Part shown: positions 44,667-55,342 of the stretch, one piece after another
Numbering within the stretch: position 1 is the first letter of the stretch
Layout of the letters: each line of letters starts with the position of its first letter
Assembly: GCA_907165135.1 (NCBI GenBank)
Contig: OU015566.1
Location: 4,714,501 to 4,778,500, forward strand
Length of the DNA: 64,000 nt
Origin: Oikopleura dioica
Lineage: Eukaryota; Chordata; Appendicularia; Copelata; Oikopleuridae
Direction: 5' to 3'
Position numbers and translations under genes: made by a program
The notes under the pieces: model-generated
Seen by the model: only the letters and a program-made list of their open reading frames with translations
Database searches by the model: none
What the model was told of the DNA's origin: nothing

Positions 44667-46622
44667 TCAATATGAAAGAGCATGGCCACAAGAATGGCAA
44701 GAACGAATTCCACTACCGGTAAATCGGCTGTCCTGACTGGCCGCCAGAACATTTATCGGCGTTTCAAGAAGCTTTTCGCCCTTGTTTTGTCGGAAAATTC
44801 GTTCGAGTTCGTCGATAGCTGGGGTACATCGAACGCCGATTTCGTTATCGGAAGCATCTTGGTGGAGGCAGGAGATTTCGTACTTGTCGAATTGATCGTT
44901 CATTGAATTGAATGTCTTTTCGAATTTTCGGAGTTGTCTGTTTTTTTCGCTCTTCATTCGAACCCCCTTTTTCGACTCGAAAAGGGAAAAGAAAAGAAAT
45001 TTCGAGCGAGTCCTTGTTTTTTCTTTTGCATAAGTGTTCAAATTGAATATTCTCTGATTAATATCCTTGAAGCATAAATCCCTGAAAACCGTCAAATTCC
45101 AAGCGATCGAGTATCCAAATTCGGTCTGAAAGAAAACATTTTTTACTGCTAGCTTTAAGGGACCTACGTTGAATTTGTGATATCGTTCGAACTTGGTGTC
45201 TTTGTGTTTTACCGGCAAATTAATCACCGGGAGGCTGATTTTTTTCATGTAAACGACGATTTTTGCCATGAGCTCGTGAACTTTTGACGAATCATTTTCG
45301 ATGATCTCTTTTATCGTAAAACTGATGTCTCCGTTGAGAATGACGTGCGAATTGTGATCGGCGGCGAATTGCGAGCACTAGAAACTGAGCAAAGGTCGAA
45401 AAAAGGGAAAACTTACAGGAACGAGATCTCGCTGAGTATTTTCCCAAAAGCTCGCGCAGTGGTCTTCTTTGAGCGTGTGCATGGCGAGATCCTCACTTGC
45501 CGCTTTTGGGTGAGCTTCCATCAGATTTCGGAAGTTTTCGTCATTTGCCTGGGAAATCTTCATTTTCAGGTACTCCAGGTACGTCTCCAGCGCCTGAATT
45601 TTCGGCATGAGCGAAAAAAACGGGAGACACTGAATTGTGCCGCCCGGCGCCGCCCAGTGCCGGTTCCGGACCGGGCGGCGCTGGGCGGCGGAAAGTGGCG
45701 CAGGGCGGCACAATGCGGCGCAGGGCGGCACAAGACGGCGCAGGGCGGCACAAGACGGCGCAGGGAGGCACAAGGCGGCGCAGGGCGGCACAATTCAGCT
45801 CACCCAAAAAAGCCTATAGTAGTTACTGTACCTCCAGATGCACGTCAAGAATTTTCAAGTTCGTAAACATTTGCCCCAGCCAGTAAGTCTTCATCACCAT
45901 CAATTTGTTCAAAACAGTGTAGCCGAAAAGACTGTACATTTCTCCTCGAACCTCGAAGATGCTAAAAGCATTTGTCAAAAATTTTCTTTCAACAATTTCA
46001 AGCGCCAAGAATTTTGACACTTTTTGGACAAGAAAACATAAATCAAGAAAGAAACCTGTTATTTGATCGATAATTCTGAGCTCGTAAAAGTTCTTTCTTC
46101 CATTTTTGAACAATGCCATAGTTCAGCTTGTCGATCAAATTCGTGAGGAGAATGATGTCTGCTTCAAAATCTTTCTTGAGCGTTTTTGGATTGAAGATTG
46201 GCTTGAATTCTTGGAACTAAAGGGAAAAGGGTAAAAGCTGATTTTGAGTGGAATTTACGTGAATAAGGGTGTCTCTTCGTTGCATTGAAAATTCGTTTTC
46301 TTCTTTTCTTTCGTGAAATTCTTTGTGGCTATGATGTTCTTTGTGTTGATGCGTTTCAAGGTGCTGATGCTCTTCTTCCCCGAAAACTTCTTCTTCCACC
46401 ACCGTTTCCTCTTTTTCTTCTTCTTGGGCGCCAGAGAAGCGAAGTTTCTTCTTTTTCTTTTTGAAGCTCTCCTCGTCGGTGGGAACGCCCTTCTCTTCCT
46501 CCCCCATCTCTCGAATAGTCGAATCGAAATCAGAATCCATTTCCGTCGCGTCAGAATCCAAGGCTTCTGCTTCTTGCTCTCGAAGTAGTCTTGCCCTCTC
46601 TCGAAACCTAGAAGCAATAAAA
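44667..46622 (-). CDS. Unrecognised intracellular protein (5' exon missing)
   Basis: Minus-strand exons join in phase: an Arg/Glu-rich start (RFRERARLLREQEAEALDSD), an acidic/His-rich region with HQHLETHQHKEHHSHKEF, then FQEFKPIFNPKTLKKDFEADI, SIFEVRGEMYSLFGYTV, ALETYLEYLKMKISQ, CSQFAADHNSHVILNGD and ISLPVINLPV to the stop at 44667. One likely intron (GTAGGTCCC...TTTCAG, about 45130-45171) is 42 nt without stops, so retention would keep the frame. The 45.6 kb intron carries a GC-rich element. The protein looks globular and helical with no signal peptide or membrane segment. I do not recognise the family. Confidence 0.5.
45631..45797. mobile_element. GC-rich minisatellite-bearing MITE (intronic)
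   Basis: Inverted ends TGAATTGTGCCGCCC / GGGCGGCACAATTCA enclosing tandem GGCGGCACAAGACGGCGCAG-type units. Strongly GC-rich in an AT-rich region. Lies within an intron of the preceding gene. Confidence 0.8.
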
Positions 46623-47499
46623 ATTTGCTTTCAAGTTCAGCTGAGGGGATACGATTTGGCATTTGTATCTCCGGTTTTTTTTTCCTTGACTTGGCAATTT
46701 CAAATTTTGTTAGAAAAAAGTAAGCAAAGGTAAAAAATTATTACTCTTGAAATCCAACAAAACTTCAAGTTGGTTTAGAAACAAATTTTCTTAAGGGACC
46801 CCCCTTCGATAAATCGAAAATTTCAGGAGAGCCATATTTTTGGTTCTAAGTGCTTCTTGAGGTTAAATTAGGGTTTAACCTATTTATGGAAGTGATTTTA
46901 TGGATCAGGTCTTTGATTGGCCGGTTGGCCAAATACAGCAATCTTATTGGTCATCCTAAAATTCACTTCCTTTTCTTGGTTCGTGCCTATATTTTAGCGA
47001 TCGAAATACTTACGAAAGGGAGCTTTCAATAGAACTCATATTTCAAGGGCAACTAATACAATCTCTCTTGTGAGTGAAACTTGAACACGAATAATTACGA
47101 GAAGAATTATGATCTGAATGTCGCCCTTTTCGCGGATCAGGCGTCTTTTACGATTTCTATCCGCAGTCCTCCACCCGGTCTACTTGTCAAAACTCGTTAG
47201 TGGTTTGCTTTCTGTTGAAAATTAGCTCATTCGACAAGCTGTTAAAATGTGACTTAAAGTCTTTAAACAAGAAAATCACGGAAGAATTAACAAATAATTT
47301 TTTTATTAATCATTTCTTTTTTTTCAGTTTTTTTTTTTTGAGTTTTCAAAATTATCGTTTTTGAAACAAAAAATAAAGAAAATGGTTGCTAGGGAGTCTG
47401 ATTCCAAACACATAACGACTCATTCTTATTATCTTTCGCACGCTTTCTTTCAACCAAGGTATCTTCTTCCAGACGAAATAAGAGCGAGATTTGAAGAGG
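46623..47499. other. Intergenic with MITE remnants
   Basis: 46794-46866 resembles the left part of family B/A (TTAAGGGACCCCCCTTCG, CATATTTTTGGTTCTAAG). 46890-46975 is a family-C arm (GTCTTTGATTGGCC, CAGCAATCTTATTGG). No gene is supported. Confidence 0.5.
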
Positions 47500-49491
47500 A
47501 TGGAGATCTTGAGCGTCGTCGTCGACAAAAAGGAAGCAGAAGCTATCGAGAGACGAAGACATAGAGAAGCACTTCGGCAGGAGCGAATTTTTAATGTGCG
47601 AGAAAGGTACTCAAAAAACGACCCAAAGTCTTGTCCTTATTTCCTCTTATTGAGCTATTTTATTGGCAGTTAAAATTTATAGCAAGATGTTTTTATAGAA
47701 TTTACTTCAAAAGCAAAGACAATAATTTCGTGGATGGTTTATGAACTGTCGGAAAGGTCGAAAGCCAAAATAAGAATTCTATTCACACTCTAGAACTGTT
47801 ACTTTAGGAACTTTAAGGGGGAGGTGTGAGGAAACGACAAAAAATTCCGATTTCAGATTCAGATTTTCAATGGAGATTTTCAACCTATCAGAAGCCATGA
47901 TAAGGCTTACCGGCCAATCAGCAGCCGAGAAACCGCCCACGCAAATGTTTCTAGATGTTTGTCAGTTCCTGACACCACCCCCTCTTTAGAGGGCCCTAAG
48001 GGGGTACGCCCCCCCTTATTGAGATCCTTTTAGGTTTGACCAAAAAGGGGGTGGACCGTACTGACCAGAGTGTAATATGTTCAATGTAAGGTGCTAAGTC
48101 GGGAAGAATACAGGTGAACAAGCTTCAAGGAAGGAGGATTAGACACCACGCTACCATGAATGCACGGAGATGCAACGGGCCCTCGAATATTGAACTTCTA
48201 TTTCAGAACGATGGGGGTTGATACTTCTGCCCTGGATCTCCAATCCGCCGAGCGCTCTCGAAGGGAAAAATTCGAGGATGAGCGTCACCAAGCATACGCC
48301 AAAGAAATGGTTCGAAACGACAAGCTCGCAACTTTGGCAAGCCTCCGCCACAACCAGGACCTGCGCGAAATGGCGAAAGAGCTCAACAACTTTCGCTTTC
48401 AAAATCAACGCGCAGACACGCGCCGGGAATGGGACTTGAATGATCCAGACGCGAAGCTGAAAGACAAACCAGCGAGAACGAGCGATTTTGATCGATCATT
48501 GGGACTTTCCGCCGCGCAAGTGTTTGATGGTCATTTTTTGAAATCAAGGAGGAGAGCTTTAACTTTGTTTAGGAGAAGATTTGGCGGCGAAATCGCGCCA
48601 AGAAGTTCAGAAAACGCAGCGAAATCAGTGGGCAGGTGCGCTTAGGAGCTTTTAATCCGCGATTAAGGCGATTCTAGAGGCGCAGAAGATCGAAAAAGAC
48701 TTCAAAACGCAAGTTGAAGAGTTCGAAAAGCACAAATTCGCACAACAACAATTGGAAAATATCGCCTCGTTTCAGAAAATGGAGGAAGAAGCAGAGTCGC
48801 AAAAAGCGGCTGAAAGAAAAGCTCTCCGAGATTTCAATCTTCAGGTTCAGATCGAAAAAATAATTTGAAATAAAATATGAATTTAGCAAGCGGAGGAAAG
48901 AAAACAACGAGAAGCAGAACGCGCCCAGCAGGATTTGCAAGATAAACTGACCGAAATTAAAAACAATATTTTCGGGGACACCCTAACCGAAAATCCGGCA
49001 GTGGCCATGTCTGCTTTTGGCTCTCATAGAGTCATAACTGACCGATGGAAGGTGAGAAATTGCTTTATTCTTCAATATAAATGAGAAAATAAGGGAATGT
49101 CTCCTGAACAAGTCGAAGAAATTCGCCGAATTCGTGAAAAGCAAATCGAGGAGAAACAAACCGAACAGACCATGCGAAAGACAATGGAAAGGCAGTGGGA
49201 TGATGAACGGATTCGACAGGCAAAGGTGGCGAAAACCGATAATTCTAGCTTTTTATGCGTTTTTAGACATCGACTTTGATGGAAAGAAGCTCGGCAAGAC
49301 AGCGCCGCGAGCAGCAGAAAAAACTCATCGAAGAAAATCGACGATTAGCGAAGGAACAGGCCGCGAAATTGAACCATCTTGACCACGAAGGTAGTTCTGA
49401 TCGTATTCTTCTTCCAAATGATGTTTTTTAGTTTATACAAATCCACCTACAGCTGCTTATTTTAATCAATTCAACACCACTTCTCGCTGAT
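47500..49491 (+). CDS. RIBC: RIB43A-like ciliary microtubule protein
   Basis: Exon 1 begins at the in-frame ATG at 47500 and ends 47606 (ERIFNVRER); exon 2 starts 48207 (TMGVDTSALDLQ). Later exons give ERHQAYAKEMVRND, ADTRREWDLNDP, GEDLAAKSRQEVQK, ENPAVAMSAFGSHRVITDRWKG, MSPEQVEEIRRIREKQ and VYTNPPTAAYFNQFNTTSR, matching animal RIBC1/RIBC2 from end to end. It is a coiled-coil inner protein of doublet microtubules in cilia and flagella. The 600-nt first intron hosts a family-D MITE. No frame corrections are needed, and two splice acceptors (48672, 49445) are CTAG or TTAG type. Confidence 0.9.
47816..47983. mobile_element. Family-D MITE, copy 2 (intronic, opposite orientation)
   Basis: Ends GGGGGAGGTGTGAG and CTGACACCACCCCC, with the internal GGCCAATCAGCAGCCGAGAA segment, the reverse complement of the 19211 and 55343 copies. 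Confidence 0.7.
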
Positions 49492-49588
49492 TTTTCTTTT
49501 TTCTATAATTTTTTGTCAATAAACCACTATAATCAAAAATTGCTAAAAGTCAGTTTTTTTATTTTTTTACAGTAATTGTCGATTTTGA

Positions 49589-51715
49589 TCAATGTTGATT
49601 TCCTGTAAACATGCCGATAATCCGTTGAAAAATCGTTTTTTCCTTTTGTTTCCAGCCAGAAGGATTTGGAAAGTAAAGAAAACTGCGCTCCTTTGCTTTC
49701 AAAAATCTTCGGCTGAAGAAAAAGAAGTAAATTTGCGCCGTGGAAGAGGCGAGAACGATTGCAAGTAAGACGCCGCTGGAAATGGTGAAATCGATGTCGC
49801 CATTCTTTTCCGCGATTATCGAGCTAGAGAATTTTTTGATGGAAAATAAGGGAATAGAAAATCTGTCAGGGTATAAAAATCAAAAATGAAAAGCCGCGTA
49901 GCGGCTTTTTTAAAAACGAAGCCGCAAAGCGGCTTCGCAATATTATTCTTCAATCTTATTTTTAATTTCTGGCGAAGCCGCTTCGCGGCTTCGTTTTTAA
50001 AAAAAAGCCGCTACGCGGCTTTTCATTTTCGTTTTATATCCTGACTCAGATTTTCTACTCAGGTTGGCGAGCTCAGTTTACCTGTAGAGAGGTGTGTTGA
50101 CGTAGTAGATCGGGAACATGATGAATTTGACGGCGAACAAGACTGGGACCATTTGAGCGGGGCAGAATTGATAGAGGAAGAGGATGTACCAGCTGTTGAG
50201 GTAAGTGAGGTGGAGGATCCAAAGAACAAGGGCGAGCGTGGAGTAGCCAGAAGAAGCAACTGGGATCGGAAACCATTGAAAGATGGTCATGGCGATGGCG
50301 AGAACTGTGATGATGATTGCCCGGCTGATAAGGGTATTGAGCTTGAATTTATGGGTAAAAATGATGGATACCGGTATTTTGTCTTACATTTTCTCGAAGC
50401 TGAGGGAGCGGATAGGACTTGGGATATCTCCCGACGCTCCATTTCAATTTCAACATCATGAGAATCGGCAACAGGGGCGAAAGAATTTGAAGATAGCCAA
50501 GAGAATCCATCGTTTGCGACTTCAGGGCGTGAATGTTCTCTTGACAAGTGATGTTTCCTTTGCAGTCGATCACGTGGCTGTCGAAACCACGGTTCATCCA
50601 GGGCACCATCCAGCCGATGAAAGTATAGCTGCGGAAGAAGCCGCAAATGTCCCAGATTGAAAGGGCGATGTTCATCGGGTGAAAAATGTATGGCAGGTAT
50701 TGGCGCCAAGTCGGAGCCTGGACTTTCTCTTCGGCTTCTTTCTCCGCGCCAATCCGTTTCCAACTTAGAGCTCGCCCAACAAGAGAGCTTCGGAAGATGC
50801 AATAATCGTCTGGAACGTCTTTTGGGATCGTTTCGAAGGGGAAGAGGAAGAGGGTGCGAATTGTTATCATGATGGAAAGGATCGCGATGATGAAGATATA
50901 GGAGTCAAGCGGGTAGTCTCTTGACTGATATGCCAGCTTTCCATACCAAAAAGTCGCGCCTAAATTTTTTTTATAATTTTTTCAATTTTTTTTTTTTGAA
51001 TTTTTCAAATTTTTTTAAGTCAATTTTTTCAAGTTTTTTTCATGATTTTTCAATTTTTTATGATTTTTTTTCAAATTATTTTAATTTTTTTTCCAAATTT
51101 TTTCAAAATTTTGTTTATTATTTTTCCATTTTTTTAATAACTCTTTCAAATTTTTCATTAATTTTTTCAATTTTTTTTTTTCAGTTTCACTCACCTGAGG
51201 CGACAACCATCGCCGATAAAAACAAGACCACATATGAAGAATTCTTCTTAAAAATCGGCCCGATCATGGTATTCAACGGAATCCACATGATGACCCCCGT
51301 CGAGCTCAAAATCATTCCAGCAAAGAAGAAATAAGGACTCGTCTTGTAAAAACTAATGCAAAAGAGCCCCGCTGTCATGAGCAATCCAAGGATGAGACGG
51401 ACAAATGCACCGCCGATTTTGAGGTAAAGAAAGCCGAAGAAAAATGAACCGCCGTTGATTGCTAGAAACATCGAACTCTAAAAAGGGATAGAAAGATTGG
51501 AAAAATTGGATGCTTACGTAAATGTCTCCGAAAACAGCTTTTGCTTCCTCGCAATAGACGTCGTTGATGATGTCTTTTTCGCTGCACTTTTCGTTCATGA
51601 AAAGCTTCTCTTCTTCAAAAATAAACTGAATCATTGGAAAACCTCGAGTTATCATCGGAAACAAAAAGACTTCGATTCCTCCCAAGACCAAGGAGAGGTA
51701 ATTGAAAAAACTCAT
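49589..51715 (-). CDS. SLC43-like major facilitator transporter
   Basis: Minus-strand exons starting at 51715 join in phase: MSFFNYLSLVLGGIEVFLF with a RGFPMIQFIFEEEKLF segment, SSMFLAINGGSFFFG, GATFWYGKLAYQSRDYP followed by LFLFPFETIP (compare WPIEAFP of SLC43), RTW-type loop and WSVGRYPK, LNTLISRAIIITVLAIAMTIF, and the last exon SIIAEKNGDIDFTISSG ending GNQH. About eleven or twelve membrane helices are visible. SLC43 members carry large neutral amino acids or purines; the substrate here is not predictable. The second intron is T-rich low complexity (50950-51185); the last contains a CTGGGCTCGG-family element. Confidence 0.75.
49862..50085. mobile_element. CTGGGCTCGG-family foldback with nested palindrome (intronic)
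   Basis: The right end (plus strand) is CCTGACTCAGATTTTCTACTCAGGTTGGCGAGCTCAG, related to the termini at 27016 and 35899. Inside is a long hairpin whose arms carry AAAGCCGC(T/G)ACGCGGCTTTT and AAACGAAGCCGC(A/G)AAGCGGCTTC. The SLC43-like splice donor (minus strand GTAAACTGAGCTCG) abuts this end. Confidence 0.75.
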
Positions 51716-51983
51716 TTTTTTTAATTTCTTTTCCGAAAATGCCGAAATCGGGGAATATAAATATGGGGAAGAATATGGGTCATAAAATGTACGCCCATGT
51801 TTTTGAGCTCGTAGACTTAGAAAGATTTGTATCTTTATTTCGGCTTATTTGATCGAAATTGTTTTTCATCTAAATTAGACTTGATGATGCAGAACACAAG
51901 CGGAAATGGCTCAAAATCAAGGCAATTAATTGATGTTTTTTCTGTTCTGAAAAAAAATAAAGGCTATGTAACATAGCCTATGT

Positions 51984-52155
51984 TACAAATGCCAAATGTC
52001 AAATGTCAAATGTCAAATTTTTATTTCAAATGTCAAATGTCAAATGTCAAATGTCAAAATTTTATGTCAAATGTCAAATGTAAATGTCAAATGTCAAATG
52101 TCAATGTCAAATGTCAAATGTCAAATGTCAATGTCAAATGTCAAATGTCTATGTA
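51984..52155. repeat. (CAAATGT)n array
   Basis: Some twenty copies of CAAATGT, partly broken, bounded by CTATGTAACATAG palindromes. The reverse-complement array lies at 52608-52772. Confidence 0.9.
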
Positions 52156-52176
52156 ACATAGCAGAATTATCCGTTT

Positions 52177-52302
52177 ATTTAAGGGTACTACCTTCGATTT
52201 CCCCAATTACCGAAAATGCTAATTATTTCATCGGAAACGTGATTCTTCATCAAATTCTGGCCCAAAAAAAGTGGGGGAAATCGAAGGTAGTACCCTTAAA
52301 TA
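52177..52302. mobile_element. Family-A MITE, full copy
   Basis: Long inverted ends ATTTAAGGGTACTACCTTCG / CGAAGGTAGTACCCTTAAAT, extending inward over GATTTCCCC / GGGGGAAATC. The centre is non-coding. Confidence 0.88.
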
Positions 52303-52492
52303 CAAATGCAAGATGGAGAAAAAATTCTCGTTCTAAAATCCATTCCGTAAAAAAACGTGGCCATGTAACTCGAGCGATATTATTCCGCGTAATCTTATGA
52401 ATACAATCCTAAAAAGGATTTTCCACCGTCCGAGGGAGAAGTAGAGAGACTCGAATACGATTTTGCTCTTTCACTTTTTTCTTTTTTTGAAA

Positions 52493-53543
52493 ATGAAAAT
52501 TTTTGGTTCCTTTTTGGCCTTCGCCGCGGCTCAAGAGAATTGTGATGGAATTCCGAAGCCGAAATGGGTGGCTAGAAAAGCGGCGCAGAATTTGTTCAGG
52601 AATTGATGAAGACATTTGACATTTGAAATTTGAAATTTGTTAATTGACATTTGACATTTGACATTTAACATTTGGCATTTGACATTTGAAATTTGACATT
52701 TGACAATTGACAATTGACATTTGACATTTTAATTTGACATTTGACATTAAAATTTGACATTGACATTGATTTAAGAAATATTATGAAAAAAAATTCATCC
52801 TAAAAAAGATCGGATTCAACGACCATTATCGGCGTAAAACTTGCCAACTATCGATTTCCAACTATCGAGCTGAGGTAAATCATTCCCATTTCCAGTAGCT
52901 GATTCTCAACTGAATTCTAGAGACGAGAAATACAGAGGATTCATGGTCTTTACCGAAAACGTCTGCGGCGCTGATTTTACTTCGAAACTTGCGAGTGGAG
53001 AAGTTCAAGTTGATTTGATGGATGCTACAGGCTCGAGTTTGAATAAGACATCGAGAAAATTCTAGAGCCAGAATTGAAAACCTCGAAAAAAGATGCGTAC
53101 GAAATAACGGATGTTCTGTTCAAAGAAGATGGTCGCTACTCCTACACTGGCTTTGGCTACCGCCTCAAGGTTGATTTCTTTCTTTTCTTTTTCGAAGTCG
53201 ATCTTGAATTCTAGAGCATCGTGAACAAAGATTACCCGTTCAAGGAGAAGAAGAGCTTCGTAAAGAAAATCGGGGCATATGACCAAGTTCAGATTCTTTT
53301 CAAAGGACTTGACAAAGTCACTTGGGAATCAAACCAGGTAGCGACTGATCTTTCTTTTCTCGGATTAATGATTGATGATCAAAGGATAATTGTCTCCTGC
53401 GAGTGGCAGCGGGATTCTTGCCAGAGGATGACGATTACCCTGAGAATCTGACGGAATGCGTCTTTGAGAAGAAGCGATTCTTGATGGCGCCTCCTGCGAT
53501 TGCTGATGGAGGCTTCTCTCTTGATCTCATCAAATATTTCTGA
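52493..53543 (+). CDS. Secreted protein, family uncertain
   Basis: Exon 1 from 52493 has a signal peptide (MKIFGSFLAFAAAQENC) and GIPKPKWVARKAAQN. It joins at TT|A to SDSTTIIGVKLANYRFPTIEL, then DEKYRGFMVFTENVCGADF, KPELKTSKKDAYEITDVLF, SIVNKDYPFKEKKSF and a last exon ending KYF at 53543, with AATAAA soon after. The first intron contains the (GACATTTG)n array. RGFMVF...CG weakly recalls Reeler-type domains, but I would not assign one. One 30-nt gap and the final junction are uncertain. Confidence 0.5.
52608..52772. repeat. (ACATTTG)n array, inverted relative to 51984-52155
   Basis: About eighteen copies of GACATTTG/AAATTTG units, reverse complement of the array 450 bp upstream. Lies in the first intron of the secreted-protein gene. 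Confidence 0.9.
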
Positions 53544-53919
53544 GCATCAATAAAACATCTGAGAACAGAAAACTAATCTTTTTTATCAAAAAAAAGGAAA
53601 ATGATCATTTTATTACCGATTACCTAGAAAAAATCCGAAAAAGCGACACCTAGCGAACAGATTTTCCTAATTTTTTCTTCGCCGGAGGACCCCTTCGCTG
53701 GAAGAATTCTGAAATTGAAGAAGAAAATTCTCTTCCTTTTTTGCTGAGTCAAAATTTTTCCCTTGATCTTGCTGGCAAAACCACGTTTCTAATTGAGTGC
53801 CTCCACTAACTTCTTGAACACATCAATCGGACCTCATCCTTTTTCTCACAAAGGTCATGCGGTCGCACTCACGTTTAAAATTGTTCATCAGCAGTTAGAG
53901 CTACCATAGACTACAAAAA

Positions 53920-54551
53920 ATGAAGATTTTCAACATTTTTTCTCGATGGCTTTTGCCCAAGAAGGTAGCGGTGAGGGCAGTGGCGATGAATTCATGACCA
54001 CGGCAGCGACGACGACAACGACAACGACGAGGAGAACGATTCGAAGGGGGCCAATACCTGTCGAATTTGCGATCATTTATCAGAAGAGGAATGCAGAGCT
54101 TCTCAGGTGCGATTCGAGAAGAGAGGATTTGATAGGCTCTTCTTGAAATATTATTGACCGATTATTTCAGGTTTTTCACGAGTGCGGAATCGGTATGACC
54201 TGCGAAGTCACTTACATAGCCATGATGAACGGAAAACAAATGTACACATCCCGTAAGTCAACTGTTTCCAATCCCCTTTTCAAATTCTCCCTCTCAGATT
54301 GCCGAAACGCCGATTCCTGTGAAACGCAACAAGAGCAAAATTTCAACGGCGTGTCAAAAATGCGGAACAGCTGCGTCTCATCAAACTACTTTGGTCGTTA
54401 CGTCCAGCAGAGTACCTGTACTGTCTGCGTTCCACCTAATCCATTAGGCGGTATTTTCACTCATCCGGGCGGATTTGTCTTGAATATTCCTACTTTTTGG
54501 GCGACTACTGAGCCGGAGACGTTTATGGAAGCAATTAAAATGTACCTGTAA
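53920..54551 (+). CDS. Secreted protein with GAG-attachment-like SG repeats and Thr tract
   Basis: From the ATG at 53920, restoring one T in the T6 run 53936-53941 gives a clean signal peptide (MKIFNIFFSMAFAQ) followed by EGSGEGSGDEF, a glycosaminoglycan-attachment-like motif, and a Thr tract (TTAATTTTTTT). Later exons carry VFHECGIGMTCEVTY, CRNADSCETQQEQN, NSCVSSNYFGRY and TCTVCVPPNP, a Cys-rich globular part ending KMYL. The first junction is not fully in phase. AATAAA follows the stop. Family unknown; a small proteoglycan is a reasonable guess. Confidence 0.55.
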
Positions 54552-54765
54552 AAAAATAACCAAAAATAAACGAAAAAAACAATTTTCTTCTTGCTTTTTT
54601 TCGTTGTTGTTTTGAACCCTCAAATTAAATCCGAGTCGAAACCGTGAAAAAAGGGATGAGAAGTTTGCATTCGTCTCCCATCCATTATCTCACTTATTTC
54701 GTTCTCATCCGTTTCCACAAGTTACTTACGCATATTGGGCTGCATCAAGCGTGCTACAATCCCGC
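54552..54765. other. Short intergenic region with promoter of next gene
   Basis: Contains the AATAAA of the preceding gene and leads into a TATA box. A 78-codon frame starting about 54644 overlaps the promoter and is rejected. Confidence 0.5.
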
Positions 54766-54775
54766 ATATATAAAA
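54766..54775 (+). promoter_or_regulatory. TATA box
   Basis: CATATATAAAAGGG about 65 bp upstream of the next ATG, at the expected distance for a focused TATA promoter with a 35-40 nt leader. Confidence 0.65.
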
Positions 54776-54833
54776 GGGCGACGGTTCATTCCATCTTCAT
54801 CAAAACAAAGAAAACAGAAAAATCTTCAAAAAA

Positions 54834-55247
54834 ATGAAAATCTTTTCGCTTTTTGCCGCCGTTCTTGGCGCCGATTTTAGCACGATGCATATTCCAAATG
54901 CAGGTAAAACTACTAAAAATAACATTTTTGCTCATTTTCTTCAATATTTTTATTTAATTTATACTCATAATTGAACAAATTTTAGTTCGTCGGGGATTTT
55001 CACCATATTCAATGCTGATGAAAAATAATTATTTCAAACGATCAATCGATGACTCAGGTAAGTTACGTCGAAAGATGAATTTCGATTTAAGGCAGTGACA
55101 CCCTTATTTTATTCCTCGAATAAACCAGCCTCTTTAGATACCAACCAGCTGAACGAAGATTGGCAAACGCTTTTCAACTCTGCCAGCTCTGACGAACAAC
55201 TTCGACTCAACGCAATGCTCAACCGGTTCAATGGATATTTACAGTAG
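54834..55247 (+). CDS. Small secreted peptide-precursor-like protein
   Basis: Three exons join in phase 1: a signal peptide (MKIFSLFAAVLGADF) with MHIPNA, then VRRGFSPYSMLMKNNYFKRSIDDS, then an acidic helical tail ending NRFNGYLQ. Dibasic sites RR and KR bracket a 14-residue segment, as in prohormones, giving a candidate peptide GFSPYSMLMKNNYF. No cysteines are present. TATA promoter and compact size fit a strongly expressed secreted product. No known peptide family is recognised, and the peptide assignment is inference. Confidence 0.6.
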
Positions 55248-55342
55248 CTTTGATTCAATTATCTGATTCTTTTTGATTTCCTTTTATTGTACGTCGGAAT
55301 TTATTAAACATTAAAATCTTCTCTATGTTATTGTCAATTTTA

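Noticed and set aside
45378-45886. Several overlapping Cys/Pro/Ala-rich frames on both strands
   Set aside because: They read through a GC-rich minisatellite inside a MITE; the flanking exon frame differs.
50059-50872. Plus-strand frames across the transporter region
   Set aside because: Shadows of the minus-strand SLC43-like exons, which have hydrophobic helices and in-phase introns.
51984-52155. CAAATGT array as a CRISPR array
   Set aside because: Units are contiguous 7-mers without spacers, in a eukaryotic genome.
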